Assembly (NCBI GenBank): GCA_913048065.1
Contig: CAJWVG010000010.1
Location: 1 to 34,876 of the forward strand
Direction: 5' to 3'
DNA length: 34,876 nt
Origin: an uncultured Gammaproteobacteria bacterium
GTDB taxonomy: Bacteria; Pseudomonadota; Gammaproteobacteria; GCA-002705445; GCA-002716945
A model generated the notes under the pieces. That model did not search any database, was not told where the DNA came from, and saw only the letters and a list, made by a program, of their open reading frames with translations. A program made the position numbers and the translations under genes. This document shows, one piece after another, positions 18,282 through 27,200 of this stretch (the stretch's first letter is position 1; each line of letters begins with the position of its first letter).

Positions 18282-18762
18282 AGTAACAGATGCTGAGTTT
18301 TATAGAATCTTTGCAATAATCACAATAATAATTGTTGCACTATCGATATTCATAGCCATCCTTTCCAATGTTTTTGCTGGATATTCAACTAGTGCAGATG
18401 ATAATTATAAGGCTGAGTTACAAGAATTAACTCATCAAAGAACAGAGCCTATAGGAAAAATAAACTTAGCAAGTAATCCTGTAATAAAGCAAGAAATACA
18501 AATTGCCAAAGTAGAAAAAATGAGTCTTTCTGGAGAGGAGGCTTACAACTCAGTATGCATGTCTTGCCATACCAGCGGGGCCGCAGGAGCACCTATGATA
18601 GGAAATAGTTCACAATGGACAGATCGAATGGCAAAAGGCAAAGAGACATTATACTCAAACGCAATAAATGGCATAGGAATAATGCCCGCAAAAGGTGGAG
18701 TTGCAACTTTGTCAGATGACGAGGTGAAGGCTGCAGTAGATTACATATTGTCTAAAAACTAA
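18271..18762 (+). CDS. Membrane-anchored cytochrome c5-type monoheme protein
   Basis: Class I c-type cytochrome of 163 residues. A single hydrophobic helix at about residues 12-34 with no clear cleavage site suggests an uncleaved anchor, followed by a polar linker of about 55 residues and then the heme domain. The heme site is C96-M-S-C99-H100. The GIMPAKGG segment (about 138-145) supplies the probable axial methionine and is characteristic of cytochrome c5. The C-terminal helix LSDDEVKAAVDYIL is also typical. It likely carries electrons in the periplasm near the respiratory chain. Its stop is immediately followed by that of ubiK on the other strand (TAATTA). Confidence 0.9.
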   Translation: MEHKVTDAEFYRIFAIITIIIVALSIFIAILSNVFAGYSTSADDNYKAELQELTHQRTEPIGKINLASNPVIKQEIQIAKVEKMSLSGEEAYNSVCMSCHTSGAAGAPMIGNSSQWTDRMAKGKETLYSNAINGIGIMPAKGGVATLSDDEVKAAVDYILSKN

Positions 18763-18987
18763 TTAATTTTTTATTTTCTTTTCTAATTCTTCTATTTTTA
18801 ATCTAGTTTTTAACAGAACTTCTTGTTGTATATCAAACTCTTCTCGCGTTACTAATTTCAGCTTATGCAAATAGTCTTCTATGAGCATTTTAATATTTGC
18901 TTTAAGTTCATCTTTTATGTCTTCGCCGTTACTAGGTATAAGATTTTCAATCTTATTAACTAATTCAATTATGCTTTTTGATTTCAT
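18763..18987 (-). CDS. ubiK: Ubiquinone biosynthesis accessory factor UbiK
   Basis: Small coiled-coil protein (74 residues) of the BMFP/YqiC family, which binds UbiJ and helps aerobic coenzyme Q synthesis. The conserved block LVTREEFDIQQEVLLKTRLKIEELE (about 45-69) closely matches E. coli UbiK, and the rest is helical with heptad-like spacing. The divergent gene torF starts about 216 bases away. The NtrC-like dyad at 18993-19009 lies only five bases upstream of this ATG, so nitrogen control might touch this promoter as well. A ubiK gene divergent from a glnK region is also seen in Pseudomonas. Confidence 0.92.
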   Translation of the reverse strand: MKSKSIIELVNKIENLIPSNGEDIKDELKANIKMLIEDYLHKLKLVTREEFDIQQEVLLKTRLKIEELEKKIKN

Positions 18988-18992
18988 TATTT

Positions 18993-19019
18993 TGCACTCT
19001 TATTGTGCATGATATGCAC
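18993..19019. promoter_or_regulatory. NtrC-like enhancer: one full dyad and one half site
   Basis: A perfect dyad TGCAC-N7-GTGCA spans 18993-19009, matching the known NtrC site pattern TGCACC-N5-GGTGCA. A second TGCAC half site at 19015-19019 is followed by TATATT, as in an E. coli glnA site, and starts 22 bases after the first, about two helical turns. Both lie about 130-155 bases upstream of the expected start from the sigma-54-like promoter at 19128-19143, the normal enhancer distance. Confidence 0.65.
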
Positions 19020-19127
19020 TATATTTATTAAACTAGATGCCCGTTTTATGAGCTTTTAACTCACATATTGTATCATATGCATATTCTTTTACACATAAGC
19101 CGTGATTTATTTTTTTATCGTTATGTT

Positions 19128-19143
19128 TGGCATGCTTTATGCA
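19128..19143 (+). promoter_or_regulatory. Sigma-54 type -24/-12 promoter upstream of torF
   Basis: TGGCAT-N5-ATGCA at 19128-19143 matches the sigma-54 consensus TGGCAC-N5-TTGCW at the invariant GG and GC, which are correctly twelve bases apart, with two mismatches elsewhere. Transcription would begin near 19154, leaving a leader of about 50 bases before the torF ATG at 19204. Together with the NtrC-like dyad upstream this suggests activation under nitrogen limitation. Confidence 0.6.
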
Positions 19144-19203
19144 TATTAATAACTGATATATCTTAAATTTATTAAGAATAAATAACTAAAATGGAGAAAA
19201 TAG

Positions 19204-19890
19204 ATGAAAATTTTATTAAATAAAATACTATTTGCATTTAGTGTAATCGCAATTAGTATACCATTTGCTCTTGCATCTGAATCAGCGGTAGCTGATGATG
19301 AGTCATCAGCTGTAAGCTACAATGTAGGTTATATGTCTGAATACTGGTATAGAGGAGTCTATCAAGCTGAATCAGCAGTAAGTTTTGGTGCTGATGTGGA
19401 GATGGGTGATTTCTATGTAGGTACATGGTGGGCAGATGTAGATAAAGGCGTAGAGTATGATATCTATGCTGGTTATAACTTTTCTATCGGTCCAGCTGAT
19501 ATGTACTTAGGCGTGACTGGTTATTATTACAGTGATAACTTTGATGATGACTATGAGGAGATGAATTTTGGAATAGCCATGGGTCCTGTATCAGTGGATA
19601 TAGCGTCTGGTGAGTACAAAAAAGGAGTGGTTGGTAATACCAAAGATCATAACTATTCATTCTCATCTATAGCATATGATATGAGTGGATTGGGTTTACC
19701 TATTACTTATTCATATGGTATTTGGGGTGGTTCTGCACTTGGAGGAAATGTCCATACATTGAGCTACGGCCAAACAGTGGCGGGTGTCGATGTTGGATTA
19801 GAAGTATCTAAAAACAGTGATACTATAACCGGAAGTGCGTCTAATAAGGATACAACATTCGCCGTATTTACCTTAGGATATAGTTTCTAA
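19204..19890 (+). CDS. TorF family putative outer-membrane channel
   Basis: Probable outer-membrane beta-barrel of the TorF/gcw_chp family of unknown function. There is a signal peptide at about residues 1-24 (ending ALAS or just after). Then come alternating aromatic-rich strands typical of the family: VGYMSEYWYRGVYQ, SFGADVEMGDFYVGTWWADVD and YDIYAGYNF. The protein ends in a C-terminal phenylalanine (TLGYSF), the usual barrel-assembly signal. Codon usage is less AT-biased than the neighbours, which suggests high expression. A GGAG element precedes the ATG. A sigma-54-like promoter and NtrC-like site lie upstream and a strong terminator follows. Family members are often found next to glnK or amtB, so a role in nitrogen-source uptake is plausible but unproven. 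Confidence 0.85.
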   Translation: MKILLNKILFAFSVIAISIPFALASESAVADDESSAVSYNVGYMSEYWYRGVYQAESAVSFGADVEMGDFYVGTWWADVDKGVEYDIYAGYNFSIGPADMYLGVTGYYYSDNFDDDYEEMNFGIAMGPVSVDIASGEYKKGVVGNTKDHNYSFSSIAYDMSGLGLPITYSYGIWGGSALGGNVHTLSYGQTVAGVDVGLEVSKNSDTITGSASNKDTTFAVFTLGYSF

Positions 19891-19899
19891 ACATAAGCC

Positions 19900-19920
19900 G
19901 TTAATATTACGTTAATATTA
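19900..19920. repeat. Short tandem repeat upstream of the torF terminator
   Basis: GTTAATATTA occurs at 19900-19909 and again at 19911-19920, an eleven-base period, about one helical turn, between torF and glnK. It could be an operator for glnK or chance in AT-rich DNA. Confidence 0.3.
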
Positions 19921-19929
19921 ATATTTTAA

Positions 19930-21059
<1,130 letters not shown>

Positions 21060-21155
21060 TTTTCTTTATATATTATACTTTTAGCATAAGTATTTTTTAA
21101 GCTAGATAAATTATACCCTTAATTAGATAATTTAAATAACATTCAATTAATTATT

Positions 21156-21536
21156 ATGATAGAACATAAACATTTACTAATAAGAGCTGAGGTCTTAAAT
21201 TGCCCAAAGAAAGATGAAATGGGTTATGTGTTAAGTTGGATGACTTCTTTGATTACTAGTATTAACATGAAACTCATGCAAGGCCCTAATATTTCTTATG
21301 TAGATCAAAAAGGTAATAGAGGCATCACTTGCATGGCATTAATTGAAACAAGCCATATTGTGCTACATATATGGGATGAGACGGAACCTGGTCTTTTTCA
21401 ACTGGATGTCTACAGTTGCAAATCTTTTGATATGGGTATTGTGATTAAGTCTTTAAATGATTCTTTTAAGATTAATAAACTACAATACAAGTTCCTAGAC
21501 AGAAAATCAGATTTGATACTTATTGATGAAGAATAA
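21156..21536 (+). CDS. SpeD-family pyruvoyl decarboxylase homologue (divergent)
   Basis: Homologue of the short bacterial S-adenosylmethionine decarboxylases, 126 residues. These self-cleave at a Glu-Ser bond to make a pyruvoyl group. Here the cleavage serine would be S66 in ETSHIVLHIW, preceded by Thr instead of Glu. The catalytic His (H71) and Cys (C88 in YSC) are present, with a two-residue insertion between them compared with Thermotoga SpeD. The position of that enzyme's Ser55 is T58. True AdoMetDC is possible, especially beside an aminopropyltransferase. SpeD relatives are also known that act as pyruvoyl-dependent ornithine or arginine decarboxylases, so I leave the symbol blank. The family call is firm, the substrate is not. 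Confidence 0.8.
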   Translation: MIEHKHLLIRAEVLNCPKKDEMGYVLSWMTSLITSINMKLMQGPNISYVDQKGNRGITCMALIETSHIVLHIWDETEPGLFQLDVYSCKSFDMGIVIKSLNDSFKINKLQYKFLDRKSDLILIDEE

Positions 21537-21537
21537 T

Positions 21538-22383
21538 TTATTTATCTTTCCGTTTTAATTCTAGATTATATCTAATTTTTGAGATTACATAGTTTAATAG
21601 TAGGCATGTTTTTTTGTAAAAATCGGAACTTTTTCTATAGTCTGCCTCTGCAATGAAATCTACTCTTTTTGCTTTGGAAAGATTTTTGCAAATACTTACC
21701 TGTTCTTTAAGTTTCTTTTGATAAACAGCAATTGAGTGACCACCTTCTTTTTTTATTAATGCCATGCTTGGCACATCTGTTAGACCATCTCCAACATAAA
21801 TCATATTATCAAATGGTATGGGTCTCTGTTCTTCAGGCATATGTTCATTTATACTTTCTGCTAATTTTTCTTTTCCTTTGTTTATTCTGAATAAGTACTG
21901 TGTTTTTGTAGTATCTGTAACTACAATTTTTGGAAAACGTGCGTGTTTACTTCTATCATAAAAATATTCCGAGGCAAATATTTTTTGTATATGTTTTTTT
22001 ATAGAAATACCTTCCAGAATTTCAAGATGACCAGCTGAAATTATATAATGATAAATCTGTATTTCATTATTAGATAATTTTTTCACATATTTATTGATAT
22101 TGTTAAACCATTCATTAACACCTTGATAATATTTAATATCCTTGCCCATCTTATAAAATTCATGTTTCGATATTTTAATATTTTTTTCCTTTGCATGTTC
22201 AAGAAGTTGGCGCATATAAATCATCATATTTTCACCACCTGTATCATGAGCTTCTTTAACTATTTTTTCCCAAAAACTTTTTGAGTTAATCCCTAGTTTT
22301 GGAAGCAGAGTGTACTCTTGCATTGTCTTTGGGGTTAGTGTTCCATCAAAATCATAAATAATGGCTATTTTGTTTTGTATCAT
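21538..22383 (-). CDS. HAD-superfamily phosphatase
   Basis: Haloacid-dehalogenase-type hydrolase of 281 residues. Motif I is YDFDGTLT with nucleophile D11 and D13, motif II is around HYIISAG (about 112-118), and motif IV is YVGDGLTDVPS (about 196-206) with the Mg-binding aspartates. A long cap insert lies between motifs I and II, similar to phosphoserine-phosphatase-like members, and the C-terminus is a basic tail. The substrate is unknown. It overlaps the argS stop by one base (TAATG), so it is the last gene of the priA-argS-HAD operon, and it ends one base from the SpeD homologue's stop. A role in amino-acid or phospholipid metabolism would be a guess. Confidence 0.8.
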   Translation of the reverse strand: MIQNKIAIIYDFDGTLTPKTMQEYTLLPKLGINSKSFWEKIVKEAHDTGGENMMIYMRQLLEHAKEKNIKISKHEFYKMGKDIKYYQGVNEWFNNINKYVKKLSNNEIQIYHYIISAGHLEILEGISIKKHIQKIFASEYFYDRSKHARFPKIVVTDTTKTQYLFRINKGKEKLAESINEHMPEEQRPIPFDNMIYVGDGLTDVPSMALIKKEGGHSIAVYQKKLKEQVSICKNLSKAKRVDFIAEADYRKSSDFYKKTCLLLNYVISKIRYNLELKRKDK

Positions 22384-23972
22384 TACATTTCCTTCGGCGT
22401 ATCTATGTTAATTAAATCTAGTCCACACTTAATAACTTTTTGCACAGCTGCTATAAGATGAACTTGACTATAATTTATATCTTTATTCAATATTTTCACA
22501 TTTGCATAGTAACTATGAAAATCTTGAGAAAGCTTGAGTAAGTAATTTGTCACCAAGTGAGGTTGTAGTCCTATTATTGATTTTTTTATTGTCTCATGAA
22601 AATTTGAAAGAGTTGTGATTATTTCTTTTTCATAGATGTTATCTAATGAACTAAGATCATATTCTTCTTTATGATAGTCTTTAACTTCATTTAATATTTT
22701 TTCAATTCTAGCATAAGCATATTGAATATAATAAACAGGATTATTTTTATTTTGAGATATTGCAATACTCAAATCAAAATCCAAATGTTGATCTTTATTT
22801 TTTGTTAAATAGAAAAAGTTTATTGCATCATTTCCTATTTCGTTCCTTAGATTTTCTAACTCAACAAAATCACCCTTTCTCGTTGACATTGATACTTTTT
22901 TGCCATCTCTAAATAAATTCGCAAATTGTATTAGATGAACATCTAGTTTATCAATGTTATGTCCAAGAGCTCTAAGCCCTGCTTTAATTCGAGGCACATA
23001 GCCATGGTGGTCAGCTCCCCAGACATCTATAATCCTATCATAATCTTTCATTTTCAAGTCATGATAAGCTAAGTCAGTCGCAAAATACGTATAATCACCA
23101 TTAGATTTTATTAATACTCTTGGTTCATCAGCTTTAAGCATTAGGGCGCCATCATCTCTAAAGGTATGCTCTGTAGCTTCAAGTTTTTTAATAACCTTTT
23201 CAACCAAGTTTTCATCAAATAAAGATGATTCATAAAACCATTTATCAAATATAATATTTAAATTATTTATTGGAACATTAATTATTTTAAACATCTCATC
23301 TAATATTATGCTACGTTGAGCATTGAAATCCTTTATATCTTTCTTTTTTATTTCTTCTTCAATAGTTTTAGCTACTGTTTCAATATAATCGCCCTGATAG
23401 AGATCATCCTCTTTAATTTTTATGTAATTATCATCAATTTTTGATAGTATACTTTCAATTAGTTTTTTAATTTGATTTCCATAATCATTCACATAATATT
23501 CTTTGACAGTATGATGACCCTGTATTTTTAGGAATTTTGAAATAATATTTCCATATATAGCGCCCCTACCGTGGCCTACATGTAATGGTCCAGTTGGATT
23601 TGCAGAGATAAACTCTATATTAATTTTTTTTGGATCAGCAGTCTTACAATCTGATAATAGATTCTCTGACTTATTTATAATAGAAATAATATTATTTTTT
23701 TTGCCATCTCCTACCGAAAAATTTATATATCCAGGCTTAACAATATTAAATTTGATATCATCAATGTTATTCATATTGCCAATTATTTTGTCTGCTATTT
23801 CAATTGGATTAGTTTTTAGTATTTTAGCTAATTTCATTGATATGTTTGTGAAATAATCAGCTTGTATATTCTTCGCAGTTACATTTTGTATTTCTAGTAA
23901 ACTAGAGAAGTCTTGATCTGGATAAGTCTTCTTAACGGCTTCTTTAAGTAATTTTTTTATTATGTTTTTCAA
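22383..23972 (-). CDS. argS: Arginyl-tRNA synthetase
   Basis: Class I synthetase that charges tRNA-Arg. The additional N-terminal domain covers about residues 1-100. The HIGH-type motif is HVGH at 131-134 in SANPTGPLHVGHGRGA, and the region of the second signature is VSMSTRKGDF (about 355-364), the MST form usual in ArgRS. The C-terminal DALR helical anticodon domain includes YYIQYAYARI. At 529 residues it is shorter than E. coli ArgS (577). The first codon is TTG at 23972: an in-frame TAA lies two codons upstream and the nearest upstream ATG (23985) is out of frame. Starting at the next ATG would lose 45 residues of the N-terminal domain. It lies 18 bases after priA. Confidence 0.95.
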   Translation of the reverse strand: MKNIIKKLLKEAVKKTYPDQDFSSLLEIQNVTAKNIQADYFTNISMKLAKILKTNPIEIADKIIGNMNNIDDIKFNIVKPGYINFSVGDGKKNNIISIINKSENLLSDCKTADPKKINIEFISANPTGPLHVGHGRGAIYGNIISKFLKIQGHHTVKEYYVNDYGNQIKKLIESILSKIDDNYIKIKEDDLYQGDYIETVAKTIEEEIKKKDIKDFNAQRSIILDEMFKIINVPINNLNIIFDKWFYESSLFDENLVEKVIKKLEATEHTFRDDGALMLKADEPRVLIKSNGDYTYFATDLAYHDLKMKDYDRIIDVWGADHHGYVPRIKAGLRALGHNIDKLDVHLIQFANLFRDGKKVSMSTRKGDFVELENLRNEIGNDAINFFYLTKNKDQHLDFDLSIAISQNKNNPVYYIQYAYARIEKILNEVKDYHKEEYDLSSLDNIYEKEIITTLSNFHETIKKSIIGLQPHLVTNYLLKLSQDFHSYYANVKILNKDINYSQVHLIAAVQKVIKCGLDLINIDTPKEM

Positions 23973-23990
23973 TTTTTATAACCATGATTA

Positions 23991-26159
23991 TTAGTATAAA
24001 TCAATAGGGTCTATATCTATAGACCATTTAATATTACTCTTTTTTTGTTTCATTATATATTCTCTTATTTCTGTAGATTTTTGTAGTAAAAATTTCCTAT
24101 TATTAGAATTTACTAGTAACTGATAAAAATATCGATTATTTTTTTTATGAATTGGGGATGGGGATGGTCCAAGTAATTTTATATTATTTTCATTAAATTT
24201 GTTTTTAATTTTTGATAGAAATATTAGTCCTTCACCTTTATATTTTGTTGAAACTCTAAACAATGCTAGATATGAATAAGGCGGCAATGAAGCATGGTTT
24301 CTATCCTCTAATGCTTTATTGGAAAATCCATTATAACCATATTCAAGTAATTCGGACATTAATGGATGTCCAGGCTTTCTAGTTTGAATAATGACTTTCC
24401 CTGGAGAATCATGTCTACCTGACCTCCCTGAAACTTGTATAAGCATTTGTGCTATCTTTTCGATACTTCTAAAATCTAAACTATATAGTCCAGCATCAAT
24501 GTCCATGACCCCCACGAGTGTCAAATTTGGAAAGTCATGGCCTTTAACCAACATTTGAGTACCTATTAAAATATCAATCTTCCCGTCACGTGCCTGATTT
24601 AAAAAAGAATTTAGTTTATCAATATTATTTATTGTATCGCTATCAATCCTCATAATATTTGCATGAGGAAATAAAGATTTAGCTTTTGTTTCCACTCTTT
24701 CTGTGCCAGCACCTAATGGTATTATGTTGCACTCATTCCTTTTATCACAAGAACAAATATTTTTTAAATTTACTTTTTTTTGATAACCACAATGATGGCA
24801 ATACAATTTACTATCATAGTCATGATAAGTCATAAACGCATCACAATTATCACATTTAGATGTCCAGCCACATGTTTTACATAACAATGTATGGCTAAAC
24901 CCTCTTCTATTTATAAAAAGTAAAGTTTGTTTTTTATTTTTTAATGTTTCTTTTATTTCTTTTATAAGACCCATTGAGAAACCTTCAGATGGTTGATCTT
25001 TATTTGTATCGATTACCGTTACACTAGGTAGTTTTGTATTAAAAAATCTACTCTTTAAAATAATATGGTCATACTTAGTTTTTTTACAATTATATAGGCT
25101 TTCAAATGAGGGTGTTGCGCTACCCATTAAAATAGGTATATTTAAATTCTTAGCTCTGATTATTGCAACGTCTCTAGCATGATACCTTAGGACATCTGAT
25201 TGTTTAAGCGAAACATCATGTTCTTCATCTACTATAATAAGTTTTAGATTTGAAAACGGTAAATATATTGATGAGCGTGTTCCAATAATTATATCAACTT
25301 GTCCATTTTTAGCTCTGATCCATGTATTATTTTTAACTTTATCACTTAGTCCAGAATGATAACTGGAAATGCTACAATTTAAATAGCTCTTAAATCTATT
25401 TATAGTTTGTGGAGTTAAATTAATTTCCGGTACTACTATTAGAACTTGTCCTTTTTTATTTACAATATCTTTTGCAATTTTTATATATAATTCAGTTTTC
25501 CCGCTACCAGTTACGCCTTCAATTAAAAAAGCTTGGAAGAACGATATTTTTTTAGAAATTAATTTATAAGCATCATTTTGTTCTTCGCTTAATCTAATCT
25601 TTTTAGTGTTAATTCTTTTATCTTCTATGGGTGACTTCTCAATGAGGTTATTAGATAATAATAAATTTATTAAATTTGAAGGTTTTATGATATCTGATCT
25701 TACTGTTCCAGAACTTTCAATTTTTTTAAAAAGCCTATATTGAGCAGGTTTATTTTTGAAATATGTATCATCGGTTTGTTTTTTTACCTTTAATAAAAAT
25801 GCTTGATTTTCCTTAATTTCTAAATCTCCTCCTTTTTTAATTTTTGAAGGCAAGCTACTAAATATTACTTGACCTAGTGGATGTTGATAATAATCAGCTG
25901 ACCATTTACATATTTTAAAAACTTCATTTGTTATTATTGGCTTTAAATCTATTACTTTATTTATATTCTTAAGCTTATATTTATTTTCTGAGATATTTCT
26001 TATTGTAGGGTCTGTAATTGTTATCCCTATAAGATTTTTAGTGCCAAAAGGAACTTCAACCCTCATACCTGGCCTCAAATCCCTGAAATGCTTCGGAACT
26101 AGATAGTCAAATGACTTATAAATAGGTAAATTGAGAATAATTTTAATTTGATTGGGCAT
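23991..26159 (-). CDS. priA: Primosomal protein N' (replication restart helicase PriA)
   Basis: 3'-5' helicase that reloads the replisome at collapsed forks. The N-terminal 3'-end-binding domain contains RPGMRVEVPFGTK. Walker A is GVTGSGKTELY (about 214-224), the DEAH-type motif is VDEEHD, and QVSGRSGR is motif VI. The zinc-binding domain has CKTC, CDNC and CHHC pairs, but the last pair, normally CxxCG, appears as CSCDKRNEC, with the spacing altered and an extra cysteine. A TATAAT lies on the - strand at 26170-26165, only five bases before the ATG, with AGGAT between, so the transcript may be nearly leaderless. It borders the DnaA-box region. Confidence 0.96.
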   Translation of the reverse strand: MPNQIKIILNLPIYKSFDYLVPKHFRDLRPGMRVEVPFGTKNLIGITITDPTIRNISENKYKLKNINKVIDLKPIITNEVFKICKWSADYYQHPLGQVIFSSLPSKIKKGGDLEIKENQAFLLKVKKQTDDTYFKNKPAQYRLFKKIESSGTVRSDIIKPSNLINLLLSNNLIEKSPIEDKRINTKKIRLSEEQNDAYKLISKKISFFQAFLIEGVTGSGKTELYIKIAKDIVNKKGQVLIVVPEINLTPQTINRFKSYLNCSISSYHSGLSDKVKNNTWIRAKNGQVDIIIGTRSSIYLPFSNLKLIIVDEEHDVSLKQSDVLRYHARDVAIIRAKNLNIPILMGSATPSFESLYNCKKTKYDHIILKSRFFNTKLPSVTVIDTNKDQPSEGFSMGLIKEIKETLKNKKQTLLFINRRGFSHTLLCKTCGWTSKCDNCDAFMTYHDYDSKLYCHHCGYQKKVNLKNICSCDKRNECNIIPLGAGTERVETKAKSLFPHANIMRIDSDTINNIDKLNSFLNQARDGKIDILIGTQMLVKGHDFPNLTLVGVMDIDAGLYSLDFRSIEKIAQMLIQVSGRSGRHDSPGKVIIQTRKPGHPLMSELLEYGYNGFSNKALEDRNHASLPPYSYLALFRVSTKYKGEGLIFLSKIKNKFNENNIKLLGPSPSPIHKKNNRYFYQLLVNSNNRKFLLQKSTEIREYIMKQKKSNIKWSIDIDPIDLY

Positions 26160-26595
26160 ATCCTATTATACATTTAGGCTCTTTTTTTGATATGACTGTA
26201 TATTTAATAGATCTGTAAATTTATCCACAGTTTTTGTTAACAAACCTGTGGATAAATAGCATTATTTGTTCGTAGGTTATTTTGCTATTTAAATTTTCTC
26301 AAATTGTTCATTTTGTAATCAATTTAATTTATATATATAAAACATATACTTACAAGATTAAATAAGAATGTAACATTATAGTGTCTTTTTAAGATTATGT
26401 TTATTGGGAATCGCTCTCATTGTTAATAAATCCCTCAAATTCAGTATACTTTTGATAAATCCTAGACATTAATTGGGTAATTAGCTGTTGTTTTTTTCCA
26501 TTTTAATATATTCATAGTAATATTATTGAACTAAAGCTATAGACAATAAAATATTAAGGCATTTAATATTAGAATTTCAGCTATAATTCAAAATA
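26160..26595. other. 436-base noncoding gap; candidate origin or DnaA-binding locus
   Basis: The largest gap in the window, between the divergent priA and HNH genes. Near its priA end it holds an inverted pair of perfect DnaA boxes (26219-26257). About 25-125 bases further on there is very AT-rich sequence (26280-26400, including an ATATATATAA run) that could unwind easily. A TATAAT at 26582-26587 lies eight bases before the HNH ATG. I see no open frame of note and no recognisable RNA gene. The combination resembles a bacterial replication origin, but no dnaA, dnaN, mnmG or other classical origin neighbour is in the window. Other readings are a DnaA titration site or a DnaA-controlled promoter for priA. 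Confidence 0.4.
26219..26257. repeat. Inverted repeat of two perfect DnaA boxes
   Basis: ATTTATCCACAG at 26219-26230 and its exact complement CTGTGGATAAAT at 26246-26257 form 12-base arms around a 15-base spacer. Each arm contains the DnaA 9-mer TTATCCACA (26221-26229 on + and 26255-26247 on -). The spacer itself holds a 12-base palindrome TTTGTTAACAAA at 26233-26244, off-centre by half a base. Two exact high-affinity boxes in opposite orientation in a noncoding gap are unlikely by chance. Confidence 0.8.
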
Positions 26596-27180
26596 ATGTT
26601 TAATAATCAGCAAATACTCAGACTAAATTCAGCCGGTCATCCTATTGGGTGGGTCAATTACGAAATAGCTGCGAGGTTATATTACACAGACCAAATAATA
26701 TATGAGTGTGGCACAACTAACCTGAGGCTGAGAGGTGGTTATAACCGCATAACACAGCTCAGAAGCTATCTAAATATAAATTCTATTATTGCTACCAGGA
26801 ATCTCAATAAACTCCATTATCCCGCTTTTACGCCCTCATTAAACAATAAGACTCTGTTCAAAAGAGATGCAAATAAATGCCTATATTGTGGAAATACATT
26901 TGATTATAAGGATTTGTCTCGAGACCATGTTTTGCCATTATCTCAAGGTGGCGAAGATATTTGGACTAACGTTGTATCTGCATGCAAAAGATGTAATAAC
27001 CATAAAGGGGGTCGAACTCCAGAAAAGGCTAATATGCTTCTATTAGCTATACCATTTAGTCCTTCGAGAGTTGAATATATAATATTAAGGGGAAGAACAA
27101 TACTAGCTGATCAAATGGAATTTTTGATATCTCATATATCAAAATCTAGCCCTTTTTTTCAGAGATATAAAAAACTTTGA
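26596..27180 (+). CDS. HNH endonuclease-family protein
   Basis: The 194-residue protein has an HNH/zinc-finger nuclease domain in its centre: C95-x2-C98, D110-H111 with the catalytic His in RDHVLPLSQGG, N125 and C130-x2-C133-N134. It has the compact beta-beta-alpha-metal layout with a structural zinc. The N-terminal 80 residues are not part of the nuclease core (LRLNSAGHPIGWV and LRLRGG segments), and the C-terminus is basic. This architecture occurs as a conserved chromosomal gene in many proteobacteria with no known function; it does not look like a homing endonuclease or a restriction system, since no methylase is nearby. The start is chosen at the only ATG before the conserved part. It is 20 bases from hemH. 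Confidence 0.85.
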   Translation: MFNNQQILRLNSAGHPIGWVNYEIAARLYYTDQIIYECGTTNLRLRGGYNRITQLRSYLNINSIIATRNLNKLHYPAFTPSLNNKTLFKRDANKCLYCGNTFDYKDLSRDHVLPLSQGGEDIWTNVVSACKRCNNHKGGRTPEKANMLLLAIPFSPSRVEYIILRGRTILADQMEFLISHISKSSPFFQRYKKL

Positions 27181-27200
27181 CATTGTTCTACAATAGTTAA

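Noticed and set aside
21060-21155. A SAM or polyamine riboswitch between the divergent speE-like and speD-like genes
   Set aside because: The 96-base spacer is almost all A and T with no recognisable stems or conserved riboswitch core.
26210-26230. Possible LexA (SOS) box CTGT...ACAG near priA
   Set aside because: The spacing between CTG and CAG is 12, not the 10 required; the sequence is better explained by the DnaA box.
26401-26440. Possible Fur box upstream of the HNH-hemH genes
   Set aside because: On the - strand AACAATGAGAGCGATTCCC matches about 11 of 19 positions of the Fur consensus, too weak in AT-rich DNA to call.
26596-27180. HNH protein as a homing endonuclease, restriction enzyme or toxin
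   Set aside because: No intron, intein, methylase, immunity gene or mobile-element ends are seen nearby, and this architecture is common as a chromosomal gene.
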